A stretch of 64,000 nucleotides of DNA from contig NZ_CP077062.1 of NCBI RefSeq assembly GCF_019039255.1, positions 2,108,001 through 2,172,000 on the forward strand, in the 5' to 3' direction. Within the stretch, counting starts at the first letter, position 1, and each line of letters starts with the position of its first letter. This stretch comes from Nocardioides panacis. Its GTDB lineage: Bacteria > Actinomycetota > Actinomycetes > Propionibacteriales > Nocardioidaceae. The translations under genes and the position numbers were made by a program. Below are positions 18,322-26,737 of this stretch, piece after piece. The notes below the pieces were generated by a model, which ran no database searches, was not told where the DNA came from, and saw nothing but the letters and a program-made list of their open reading frames with translations.

Positions 18322-18609
18322 GGGTCTCCTCCGTCGGGAAGGCACCAGGATGCACCATCGAGCAGCAGACCACACCGTGCTGCCACTCGTCGGCCGAGGG
18401 GCTCGCTGAAGTTCTCGTGAACCGCAGCAGAGCGGGGGACAAACCTCCGGTGAACGACGAACACAGCGCCACGGTCGTATTCCCCGCGACCCCGGCGTCT
18501 GATGCACTTGATGGGAGAGCCCGCGGCGGTTCGAACGTCGTACCTGGCCGTGGAGGGCCCGGGCTGCGGATGCCCCGGCCCAACTGAGCGACGACCTCCG
18601 GGAGGTGCT

Positions 18610-19041
18610 GTGACCGGGCCCAAGCGGATCCAGCTGTCTCGGACGAAGGGATGGCGGAGACCGGAGAGCGCGGTCGTGGTCGCCCGGCCGGGCCGGTGGG
18701 GCAACCCGTTCGAGATCGGCACCCGGGTCGCCGCCTACCTCGACCACCGACCAGGCGAGGATCCGCTCTGGCGGTGGGGCGACCTCGGGCAGTACGACGG
18801 CGACCACCGCCTGACCCGCGCCGAGTCCGTGGCGGCGTTCCGCGCGTGGGTCAACCGCTCGATCGGGCCGTCCGGCTTCCACCGGTCCTACGAGGCCAAG
18901 CTCGAGCTCGCCGGGCGCGACCTCGCCTGCTGGTGCCCCCTCGACGAGCCCTGCCACGCGGACGTGCTGCTGGCGATCGCCAACGACGGTCCGCACGCAC
19001 CAGTCACTCAGCCCAGCGCGCCGGTGCGCCACCCGTCCTGA
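18610..19041 (+). CDS. DUF4326 family protein
   Basis: A 143-residue protein with the DUF4326 hallmarks VARPGRWGNPFEIG near the N-terminus and LACWCPLDEPCHADVLL near the C-terminus. The family is common in phages and actinobacteria and its role is not known; the Cys/His cluster may bind metal. Start GTG 18610 with GGGAGG five bases upstream. It is a lone gene without phage neighbours. Confidence 0.85.
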   Translation: MTGPKRIQLSRTKGWRRPESAVVVARPGRWGNPFEIGTRVAAYLDHRPGEDPLWRWGDLGQYDGDHRLTRAESVAAFRAWVNRSIGPSGFHRSYEAKLELAGRDLACWCPLDEPCHADVLLAIANDGPHAPVTQPSAPVRHPS

Positions 19042-19238
19042 GCCGCCTTGGCAGCGGGCTGGTTCCAGTCCTCGTAGTCGGCCGTGCCGGCCGGGCCGCA
19101 GGGCGTCTGCGGCTACGACGACTGGATCAGCCACCCGTCGTACGCTCCTGGCAGAGAGTCACCCGGTTACCGGAGGCACCTGCTGAATGTGCGCTCCGGG
19201 TCCTGCGACAGCGTGCGAACAGCCGCCCAGGCGTTCCG

Positions 19239-20024
19239 CTACTGCACAGGGAGCGTGACCGGGTCCGGTGAGCTGAACCCGTCGGTGGCCTTGACCTGGA
19301 ACGCCACCTCCTTGGTCCCGCTCGGCAGCGGTGTCGTGAAGCGGACCGCGGCGGTCGACTCCTCCTTCAGCTTGAACGGCACGGTCCCGAGGTTGGTGTT
19401 CCCCGCCCTCGCGGTGATGGTGCCGGCGCAGCCCTGGCTGCCGGTGCCGCAGGTGACCTGAGGGCCCACGCGTCCATCCCCGTCCGGGGTGACCGACGGG
19501 CTGGAGATGGCGAGCACCGAGGGGTAGAACACGCCGGTGGCCGTGTTGCTGGTGGCCGGGTCGAAGCAGCCGTCGAACTCGAAGACCGGGTTGGTGACCT
19601 CTCGCCCGTGCTGGTCGGTCAGGTTCAGGAAGCCGGTGAGCTTGCTGGGGCCGGCGGCGGTGTAGCAGTCGTTGCTGTGCACGTTGAGCTCGAACTTGCC
19701 GTAGCCCTCCGAGGGCATCGGGACGTTCGGGTCGGTCCAGCTCATCAAGCAGATCCAGTCGCCGCCCGGTCCGACGTCGGCGACGTCGGGGCCGTGCTTG
19801 TCACACATGGCTTTGGCGTGCAGGTTCTTGGGCGTGACGCCGGTGCGGCCGAGCAGGTGCGCCTGCTGGACGTACAGGTTGGAGAACACGCCGGGCAGGT
19901 TCCGTTCGAGGCGGGCTCGGGTGACGGTGCTCCCGCCGCTGCCGGCGGCTGCGACCGCGGCGACGCCGCCGAGGACTGCGACAGCGAGTACGGCGGCCAG
20001 GATGGTGGTCAGGGTGCGGCGCAT
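19239..20024 (-). CDS. Exported CDK...DWxC domain protein of the second exporter module
   Basis: A 261-residue protein with an N-terminal membrane segment or signal (LTTILAAVLAVAVLGGVAAV). The middle domain (about 35-155) is homologous to the extracellular part of the fused permease at 12976: VADVGPGGDWICLMSW, LTGFLNLTDQHGREVTNPVF. It carries paired cysteines that could form disulfides outside the cell. A second part (about 165-261), not found in the fused version, looks like a beta-sandwich. It lies four bases after the permease gene, so it is co-transcribed with its transporter. Confidence 0.85.
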   Translation of the reverse strand: MRRTLTTILAAVLAVAVLGGVAAVAAAGSGGSTVTRARLERNLPGVFSNLYVQQAHLLGRTGVTPKNLHAKAMCDKHGPDVADVGPGGDWICLMSWTDPNVPMPSEGYGKFELNVHSNDCYTAAGPSKLTGFLNLTDQHGREVTNPVFEFDGCFDPATSNTATGVFYPSVLAISSPSVTPDGDGRVGPQVTCGTGSQGCAGTITARAGNTNLGTVPFKLKEESTAAVRFTTPLPSGTKEVAFQVKATDGFSSPDPVTLPVQ

Positions 20025-20028
20025 GGGG

Positions 20029-20916
20029 TCAGCCTCCAGTGATGTCGCGACGACGGAGCAGGGCGAAGGCCGCGGTCAGCGACACGAGGCTCCACAGGGC
20101 ACAGACCAGCACGCCTTCGACGAGCGGTCCGGTGAAGCCGGGGGTGGTGAACAGGCCGTGCCAGGACTCGAACGAGGTCGTGAGCAGCAGCGGGCGGATG
20201 GCCTCGATGCCGCCGAGGGAACCGACGAGCTGCATCACCATGCCGAGGACGACCGGGGTGGCGATGCCGACCGCCGGGTTGCGGGACCAGACCGACAACA
20301 AGATGGCCAGGCAGGTGAACGCGAGCATGGCGGGAAGCGTGGCGGCCCAGGCGCCGGCCACGAGCCGGAGGGCGGTCCCGGAGCCGATGGTCTGCCCGGA
20401 CAGCCCGGTGAGTGGCTGGTGGCCGACGATGAGCAGGCTCGAGACGATGGTGGACGCGGCCAGGAGCACCAGCACGAGTACGGCGAACCCGCACGCGGTG
20501 AGCGTCTTGGCCCAGAAGAGCCGGCCCCGGCTGGTGGAGCGCGTCAGGACGGTCTTCCAGGTGCCGTGCTGGTCCTCGCTGGCGAACACGTCCCCGGCGA
20601 CGATGGCCGTCAGCAACGGCAGCACCCACTGCGCCGCGAACCCGAGGACGAGCAGCGCGAGCGCGTACCCGTTGTCGGTCGCGAACCGGCCGAACAGGGT
20701 GTCCTTGGGCGGCCGGGACTGCCCGTGGATGACGAACACCACGGGGATGGGCCCGAGGACGGCGCCGAGCAGGACGGCCTTGGCGCGGTGCTGGGCGCGC
20801 AGCTTGCGGGTCTCCCACCGCAGCGCGGCACCCAGCCCCGGTCGGCGGCGCACCTGGCGGGCAAGGTCTTCACGGGTCAGCGGAGCTGACGGCGGCGTCG
20901 CTTGGGTGGTGGTCAT
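20029..20916 (-). CDS. ABC-2 type permease, second paralogous module
   Basis: A 295-residue permease with about six membrane segments. It shares with the fused permease at 12976 the stretches LPLLTAIVAGDVFASEDQ, GHQPLTGLSGQT and WHGLFTTPGFTGPL. It lacks the extra helix and outside domain, which here is encoded by the next gene. Start ATG 20916 overlaps the ATPase stop (ATGA), so the two subunits are translationally coupled. Confidence 0.9.
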   Translation of the reverse strand: MTTTQATPPSAPLTREDLARQVRRRPGLGAALRWETRKLRAQHRAKAVLLGAVLGPIPVVFVIHGQSRPPKDTLFGRFATDNGYALALLVLGFAAQWVLPLLTAIVAGDVFASEDQHGTWKTVLTRSTSRGRLFWAKTLTACGFAVLVLVLLAASTIVSSLLIVGHQPLTGLSGQTIGSGTALRLVAGAWAATLPAMLAFTCLAILLSVWSRNPAVGIATPVVLGMVMQLVGSLGGIEAIRPLLLTTSFESWHGLFTTPGFTGPLVEGVLVCALWSLVSLTAAFALLRRRDITGG

Positions 20917-21878
20917 CGAACGGCCCCTTCGAGGCTGGTGCTGCCGGTGGCGGCGGCTCGGTGCGCGGTGTCGTCGGTGAGCATGAAGAAGAGCGCCTCC
21001 AGGGGCGTCTCGGTCGGGGTGTAGGCGAGCAGATCGATCTCGGCACGGAGCAGGGCGGCGAGGTAGTTCGACACGTCGTGTTGTGGACCGGTCACCGCCA
21101 GCGCGTCGTCGGGTCCCCGCCGCACGCTCACCACCGGGTGGGTCGCGGCGAGAGCGAGCGCTCGGTCGTCGTCGGTGGTGCTGACCAGGTGTCCGGGGAG
21201 CGGCGCCATCGCTCGCAGGTCCGCGATGGTGCCGTGGAAGGCGACGGTGCCCTTCCGCATGATGGTGACGTTGTCGCAGATCTCCTCGACCTCGTCCATG
21301 TGGTGCGAGCTCAACAGCACGGTCAGGCCGCTCGCCGCGAGGCGCTTCACCAGGGCACGCATGTCCCGGATGCCGGCCGGGTCGAGCCCGTTCGCGGGCT
21401 CGTCCAGGACCAGGAGGCGCGGTTCGCGCAGCAGGCTCGCGGCGACGCCGAGTCGTTGGCGCATGCCGTAGGAGTAGCCGCCGACCTTCTGGTCGGCCCG
21501 GTCGGCGAGGTCGACGATGTCGAGGACCTCGGTCATCAGCCCGGGTCGCGCGCCGCCGTCGAGCAGGGCGAGCCCTTCCAGGTTCTGCCGACCGGTCAGG
21601 TACGGGTAGAACTTCGGCGACTCGATGAACCCGGCGACGCCGTCCAGGACCGCGACCCCGGCGTCCTCCCAGGTCCGACCGAACACGCGGACGGTGCCGG
21701 AGTCGGGCTTGATGAGCCCGAACAGCATCCGCAGGAACGTGGTCTTCCCCGCGCCGTTCGGGCCGAGCACGCCGTACACCTCGCCCTGAGCGACCTGGAC
21801 GGAGATGTTGTCGACCGCCCGCAGCGACCCGAAGGCCTTGCTGACGCCTACCGCCTCGACGGCTAGTTCTTCTGTCAT
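20913..21878 (-). CDS. ABC exporter ATPase, second paralogous module
   Basis: A 321-residue ATPase: Walker A GPNGAGKTT, signature YSYGMRQRLGVA, Walker B LLVLDEPANGLDPAG, H-loop SSHHMDE. Start chosen at ATG 21878; no ribosome site is present, but TAGCGT lies seven bases upstream, which fits a leaderless transcript starting at this codon. A start at 21914 would add 12 unmatched residues. A 9-base inverted repeat covers the start region (21872-21908), suggesting tight repression of the module. Confidence 0.93.
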   Translation of the reverse strand: MTEELAVEAVGVSKAFGSLRAVDNISVQVAQGEVYGVLGPNGAGKTTFLRMLFGLIKPDSGTVRVFGRTWEDAGVAVLDGVAGFIESPKFYPYLTGRQNLEGLALLDGGARPGLMTEVLDIVDLADRADQKVGGYSYGMRQRLGVAASLLREPRLLVLDEPANGLDPAGIRDMRALVKRLAASGLTVLLSSHHMDEVEEICDNVTIMRKGTVAFHGTIADLRAMAPLPGHLVSTTDDDRALALAATHPVVSVRRGPDDALAVTGPQHDVSNYLAALLRAEIDLLAYTPTETPLEALFFMLTDDTAHRAAATGSTSLEGAVR

Positions 21879-21908
21879 GTCGCGAACGCTAGGGACACAA
21901 CGTGACAG
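21872..21908. promoter_or_regulatory. Inverted repeat over the exporter start, operator candidate
   Basis: CTGTCATGT (21872-21880) and ACGTGACAG (21900-21908) are inverted copies with one mismatch, separated by 19 bases. The left arm covers the ATG of the ATPase gene and the TAGCGT -10-like box lies between the arms. Such a dyad would fit a repressor dimer pair blocking a leaderless promoter. No regulator gene lies next to it. Confidence 0.5.
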
Positions 21909-22290
21909 AAGCATGAATCGGGCAGATCACGCTCCACGGGTCAAGTGGGTCCAACGCCCCGCCCACCGATCGAGGACCCGAGCACTGGCTGCGCCGCTCG
22001 TGCCCGTGACCCGATCGCCCGTCAGGCTGAGGGCGGCCTCAGCTGTCGGCGGCCGGGCAGGAGGAGTCTTGAGCAGTGCCGGCTGCGAGGACCGCACGGG
22101 CGGCTCTGGGTCCCGATACGCCGCGCAATGGCCCGGCTAGCGTTCGTTGTGCATGCAGAAGATGGGGCGTAACGTCACAGGAACCGAGTCTTCTTCGCTT
22201 CCCGCATTCAGCGGCGGCATTCCCGGCGAAGCAACGCGGGAGCGGGCCCAGACCCTGCACGTCTCTCAGGAACCCCTGGAACGAGCCCCC
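21909..22290. other. Divergent intergenic region
   Basis: This lies between the leftward exporter operon and the rightward STAS gene. An open frame extends from 22147 into the STAS gene but its composition is not protein-like. Apart from the dyad at its left edge nothing could be assigned. Confidence 0.35.
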
Positions 22291-22707
22291 ATGCAGACCG
22301 GTCCCTACTCTCGTTACCTCGGTGGCGCTGAGGTCCAGCCCCAGCCCCCGCCTCTGAGCATCGAGGTCTCCCATCCGAGCCCCGACGTCCGGGTTGTCAC
22401 CCCGGTCGGAGACGCCGATCTCTGCACCGTCCCCGGCCTGCAGCAGGCCCTGGACGAGGTGACCGGCTCAGACTGTTCCCACGTCATCGTCGACCTCGAC
22501 CGACTCACCTTCATGGACGCCAGTTTGCTGCGCCTGCTGGTCGAAGTGCGCACCCGGTTATCCGCGACCGGAGGCACCCTCCACGTCAGGTGCAGCACCG
22601 CCCATGGACGACGCATCCTGGCCCTCACCGGACTGGACTACATGCTCGACCAGCGCTCACGAGGTCGGGCTGCCCCGCCCCTTTCAGATCGACCCCACCG
22701 TCGATGA
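22291..22707 (+). CDS. STAS-domain anti-sigma factor antagonist
   Basis: A 138-residue protein: a 35-residue lead, then one STAS domain. The segment LTFMDASLLRLLVEVRTRL holds the expected phosphorylatable serine (MDAS). Start at ATG 22291 is favoured because residues from the alternative start at 22147 look non-coding; the ribosome site is weak in both cases. It converges on the anti-sigma-type ATPase at 22708 (adjacent stops), its likely regulatory partner. Confidence 0.82.
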   Translation: MQTGPYSRYLGGAEVQPQPPPLSIEVSHPSPDVRVVTPVGDADLCTVPGLQQALDEVTGSDCSHVIVDLDRLTFMDASLLRLLVEVRTRLSATGGTLHVRCSTAHGRRILALTGLDYMLDQRSRGRAAPPLSDRPHRR

Positions 22708-23112
22708 CTAGGCCTTCGCAGTGAACCAGACGGTCTTGCCGGGTTTCCCGGCCATCACACCCCAACCGGTAGCCAGCCCGTCGACAAGGATGAGCCCGCG
22801 CCCGTCGAGGGCGTCGCGATCCACCGCCCGCACGACGGGCCACTCGGGTGACTGATCGTGAACCTCCACCCGGACCGTGCCGTTGCCCCAGGCGACATGC
22901 AAGCCCACCGGCCCCGATCCGTGGCGCACCGCGTTCGTCACCAGCTCGCTCACCAGCAAGAGGACAACCTCCACGGACTCGTCCGGCAGGCCGATCAACC
23001 TCTGGGCGATCAGCGTCCGAGCCCGGGTCACGGAGCGGGCATCCGACGCCAGGACCCAGTCCGCCCGCGCTTGCTCCATACCTCCGCCTTGGAAAAGTCC
23101 CCCAACGCTCAT
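22708..23112 (-). CDS. Anti-sigma-type ATP-binding protein (RsbW/SpoIIAB-like HATPase)
   Basis: A 134-residue GHKL ATPase domain: N box ELVTNAVRHG, EVHDQSPEWPVV and GRGLILVDGLATGWGV. Members phosphorylate STAS antagonists or bind sigma factors. An internal ATG at 23079 is an alternative start. Neighbouring STAS, GAF-ANTAR and PP2C genes make a partner-switching module likely, although no sigma factor gene is present in this window. Confidence 0.85.
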   Translation of the reverse strand: MSVGGLFQGGGMEQARADWVLASDARSVTRARTLIAQRLIGLPDESVEVVLLLVSELVTNAVRHGSGPVGLHVAWGNGTVRVEVHDQSPEWPVVRAVDRDALDGRGLILVDGLATGWGVMAGKPGKTVWFTAKA

Positions 23113-23271
23113 TCACGGCGCCGCCGTCCTACGCCCAGGGGATCGAAACTACCCACTTTCGACCTAGACGGCGACCATGCGTCCATAGCCCGGTCCGCCA
23201 CACGGGTTCTTCGTACGCCCGATGCTTCGATACCACCCCGGTTCCCCCCGACCTAGGAGAAGACCACCAGC

Positions 23272-23988
23272 GTGAAGCCCATCCCCGAGACCCAGCAGGC
23301 CCTGGCGAAACTTGGCAACGGCGGCGACACCGACGTTGAACGCGTCTTGCTGCGGATGGGCCGGAAGGCGAAGCGGATCGTTCCCGAGTGCGTCGGGCTG
23401 AGCCTGGCCCTCTTGCAGGACGGGATCACGTTGACGCTCGTCGCGAGCAGCGATGAGGTCGCCGTTCTGGACGCCATCCAGTACCTCGACGGCGGCCCGT
23501 GCGTGCAGGCAGCCCACGAGAACCAGACCCTGGACGTGAACGCCGACGACCTCCTCTCCGAAGACAGATGGATGATGTACGCACAGGCCAGCGCAGCGCA
23601 CGGGATTGCGAGCAGCCTCAGCCTGCCTCTTTTGCACGACGGACGCATGGTCGGGTCGATCAACCTCTACGCCTCGACCCCCGACGCGTTCGAGGGACAC
23701 CACGACGCCCTTGCCGAGGAGCTGGGATCCTCAGCCGCATCGGCGGTCGCCAACGCAGACCTGTCGTTCGCCACCCGGATGGAGGCCGTCGAGGCACCGC
23801 GACGGATCGCCGATCAAGACGACGTCCACATTGCCGTGGGCATCCTCTCGGCCAATCAAGGCGTGGACATCGGCACAGCCCGGGAGCGTCTCCGCCAAGC
23901 CGCCGCCAGGGCAGGCATCACCGAGCACCAAGCAGCCCGTGCGGTACGTGGACTCCTGACCCCTGAGCCCGACGCGCCCCCGGCGTGA
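23272..23988 (+). CDS. GAF and ANTAR domain protein
   Basis: A 238-residue protein. Residues about 20-165 form a GAF sensor domain (LDGGPCVQAAHENQTLDV, SSLSLPLLHDGRMVGSINLY). The end (about 180-230, IAVGILSANQGVDIGTARER) is an ANTAR RNA-binding domain of the antitermination type. Start GTG 23272 with AGGAGAAG ten bases upstream. Such proteins are common in actinobacteria and are thought to couple a signal to transcription antitermination; the signal here is unknown. Confidence 0.9.
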   Translation: MKPIPETQQALAKLGNGGDTDVERVLLRMGRKAKRIVPECVGLSLALLQDGITLTLVASSDEVAVLDAIQYLDGGPCVQAAHENQTLDVNADDLLSEDRWMMYAQASAAHGIASSLSLPLLHDGRMVGSINLYASTPDAFEGHHDALAEELGSSAASAVANADLSFATRMEAVEAPRRIADQDDVHIAVGILSANQGVDIGTARERLRQAAARAGITEHQAARAVRGLLTPEPDAPPA

Positions 23989-23989
23989 G

Positions 23990-24188
23990 CCGGGTACACC
24001 TCCGGATAGTGCCGCGCTGCGTGCTCGTGCCGAGCACGGGTCGACCCGACGTACGCGGTGCCTTCTATCGGTTCGATCTCGTCGAGGTTGCGGTCGCTCC
24101 ACGCCGGCTCGGCGCTGCGGATCACTCCGGGATCGGACGGTCGGAGTACCAGCCCAGTCCGAAACACGTAGGCGAGCCAGCGACACAT
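23990..24188 (-). pseudogene. Remnant of a class II glutamine amidotransferase gene
   Basis: An ATG at 24188 with a strong AGGAGGAAGGGG ribosome site starts MCRWLAY, the classic N-terminus of class II glutamine amidotransferases with Cys2 as nucleophile. Soon after, the reading resembles a region normally about 80 residues further on (DPGVIRSAEPAWSDRNLDEI). The intervening part appears deleted. The frame then runs into the GAF-ANTAR gene on the other strand. It is probably non-functional. Confidence 0.55.
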
Positions 24189-24540
24189 CGGCCCCTTCCT
24201 CCTCGTAAGTTGCTGATGTCGCAGGCGACCGGCCCCGAGGCCTGGTCGCCGCGTAGAAGGCGACGACGGCAGTGGCGGCTGGAGCGACGTCGGGGCAGGG
24301 TGGCTGAGCCCTGGAGTCACGGCGTACCCGACCGAACCTCGGAGGTAGTGGATCTGGGCGGTCGAAGTGGCAGACCCGACGAGATCCGGTCCATCGACGT
24401 TCCTTCGCGTTCGATCGCAGGCTACGACGTGGAGTTATCGCATCGGTTCACGCAGGATGAACGCCAGATGTCAGGTCCTGGTTCGGGGCGTCCAACACGA
24501 CGCCCGAACCAACGACGCCCAGACCACGAAGACCCGACCT
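24189..24540. other. Intergenic stretch with no assigned gene
   Basis: Open frames here have no recognisable composition or ribosome site. It lies between the amidotransferase remnant and the dispersed repeat at 24541. Confidence 0.35.
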
Positions 24541-24593
24541 CTTGACAGAGGGCACCAGCCCACAAGCACCCTCGTGGGCGTAGGCGCAGTCCA
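24541..24593 (+). repeat. Copy 1 of a 53-base dispersed repeat
   Basis: Matches 28147-28199 at 48 of 53 positions, starting CTTGACAGAGGGC. CCCAC and GTGGG inside it can pair. Read rightward it encodes LDRGHQPTSTLVGVGAV in one open frame. Confidence 0.7.
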
Positions 24594-24625
24594 GGAAGCG
24601 CCACCGACCGTCGGTTGCGGGGCCG

Positions 24626-26429
24626 CTACTTGCGTCGGGCTGCGACAACCGCGACGTCGTCGTCCCGCGATGGGTCCCGGACCTTCTCCACCATGCTCGC
24701 GAGCGCTGCGGTCAGGTCAGCGCCCTTCATACCCATCACCGCCTGAAGGAGACGCTCCTGCCCCTGGGTGATGTCCTCGTCGCGACGCTCGATGAGACCG
24801 TCGGTGAACGCGACCACGGTGTCCCCGCCACGGAAAGGGACCGTGGACTGGTGCCGGTCCTGGAAGGCGACGCCGAGAGGAGCGCCATCGGCGATCGGGA
24901 GCTGCTCGACGCTCCGGTCGGCACGCAGCAGGAGCGGCGGCGGGTGCCCGGCGTTCGCCACGACGAGTTCGTCACGACCGGGGTCGGCAAGTGCGTAGAC
25001 CAGCGTGACGAGCTGGTCGGTCGGGTACCGCTCGTACATCAGGTCCAGCTTCGCTACGACGACCTCGGGTGTCGGGTCGATCGCCGCGTAAGCGCGCACG
25101 GCCGCGCGCATCTGCGCCATCGCCGCCGCTGCGGCGACACCGCGGCCCATCACATCCCCGACGAACATCACCACCCGGCTGTCCTCGAGCGGGAGGACGT
25201 CGTAGAAGTCGCCGCCGACCTCAGTCCGCCCTGAGGGGCTGTAGAAGTGTGCGATGTCCCAGTCAGGCAGTTCGGGCAACGCCTCTGGGAGGACCGCGTG
25301 CTGCAACTGCACCGCCGCGGCGGCCGTCTGGCTGTACAGCTCGGCGTTGTCGATGGCCACCGCCGCCCGCTTCGCCAGATCCTCGGCCAATGCCACGTCG
25401 TCCATGCTGTACCGCCGGTCGGCCTGCGCAGCGACCCACGTGAGGACGCCAAGGACCCGTCCGCGCACCACCAGCGGGACCGTCAAGGCACTGCGCAACT
25501 GCAGGTCACGCGCGATTGCCAGGTGTTCGTCGTCGACGGCGCCGGCCACCAGCATGTCGTCGGTGATGTCCGCGATGAGCTCGCTGCGTCCCGTGCGCAT
25601 CACCTGCCAGGCACCGTTGGGCGCATCCGGGTCGGCCGGATACCGCTCGGCCAGCTCATGGGCGAGCTGGACCTTGGCCGGGTCCACGTGCGCCACCGCC
25701 AGGCGATGCAGGCGTCCGTCGTCCACGAGGTCGATGGCGCTCCAATCCGCGAACGTGGGCACCGCCAGCCAGGCCACGCTGGTCAACGTGGCCTCGTAGT
25801 CCAGGCTGCTGGCCAAAACGGTGGCCGCGTCGGCCAGGAACGCCAGTTTCGCGCTCTGGATGGCGGCAATCTCCTGCGCCGCGATCCTGTCGAGCGCCTG
25901 AGCACAGGTGTCGGCCAGGATGTCGAGGAACTCCAGCTCCGCGGAGTCCAGCTCGCGCTCCTCGGAGAAAGCCAGTCCCACGGCGCCCAGGGAGCGGGTG
26001 CCGTTGTGTAGCGGCAGCACGACGATGGACCTGCTCCCCCGACCGGCCAGGTCCAGAGCCGGGTACCGGTCGTTGATCGCTTGTGCGCCGGTGAGGATGA
26101 GACGTTCCCCGGTTCGGATGGCATCGGTGGTGGGTGTGAGTTCGGTGGCCGGATAGTTCGTCCACGCGTCGACATCGCCGGGGCGCCCGCCGCTCAGCCC
26201 GACCATTCGCACGCTCCTGCCGTCGTCGGAGAGCAGGGTCAGTACCGCGAGCGGCGCGCCGACAGCATCCGCGCCGTGGGTGACGACGGTCTTCGACACG
26301 GCCTCCACGCTGTTGGCCATCACCAGGGCGCTGGTCACCCGCGCCAGCCGTGTCAACCGGTCCTGCAGCAGTCCCCCCCCGATCCTGGTCCGCGCATGGC
26401 TGCGCCGGACGGTTCTCGGGGGAGGTCAT
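24626..26429 (-). CDS. GAF-GAF-PP2C (SpoIIE-type) phosphatase, frame broken at a G run
   Basis: The main frame (24626-26356) encodes two GAF-like domains (about 1-160 and 165-340) and a SpoIIE-type PP2C phosphatase (about 355-575: GGDFYDVL, VGDVMGRGV, AFTDGLIERR, SRDDDVAVV with metal-binding Asp residues). Such enzymes dephosphorylate STAS proteins, fitting the STAS genes at 22291 and 5541. In the frame as given the only start is a TTG at 26356. An ATG at 26429 (MTSPENRPAQPCADQDRGG) joins the frame if one base is removed from the eight-base run at 26373-26380, giving about 600 residues. I annotate that form. Confidence 0.88.
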
Positions 26430-26556
26430 CGTGTCATCATGCCAGCGCCCGGCCAGAAGGCGACGCAAAACACCCAAGAGCCGCGCCTCGGTGGACGGAC
26501 GACCAGTCACCTCGACAGCACAGCTCGGTAACCAGACCCCACGTCAGCCCGAAGTC

Positions 26557-26737
26557 GGCGCGCTGACGGGACGCTCTGCGGTGGTGCCGCTCAGCGGGGT
26601 TTCACCGGCGTGACCGCTGGTAGAGGAGCCGCTCGATGTCGCGGTGCCGGTGCCCGTGCCCGCGCTGGCCGCCCCCCCATCGCCACGGCGGCGCCGCCTC
26701 CGAACCCGGCAAGCAGTAGTGCTCCGGCCGCAAGACG
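26557..26737 (-). pseudogene. Fragment of a membrane/PepSY-like protein gene
   Basis: Directly after the stop of the NAD(P)-binding gene, in the same frame, comes a helix-like stretch LAAGALLLAGFGGGAAVAMG. After a frame change at the seven-base run 26672-26678 the text continues ASAGTGTGTATSSGSSTSG and GETPLSGTTAERP. The last piece resembles the start of PepSY-type repeats. There is no start codon and homology stops near 26570, so it is a broken fragment. Confidence 0.45.

Noticed and set aside
19042-19238. Leftward reading TADYEDWNQPAAKAAQDGW as the end of a gene
   Set aside because: An upstream in-frame stop leaves under 40 residues and no start; too little to support a gene or family.
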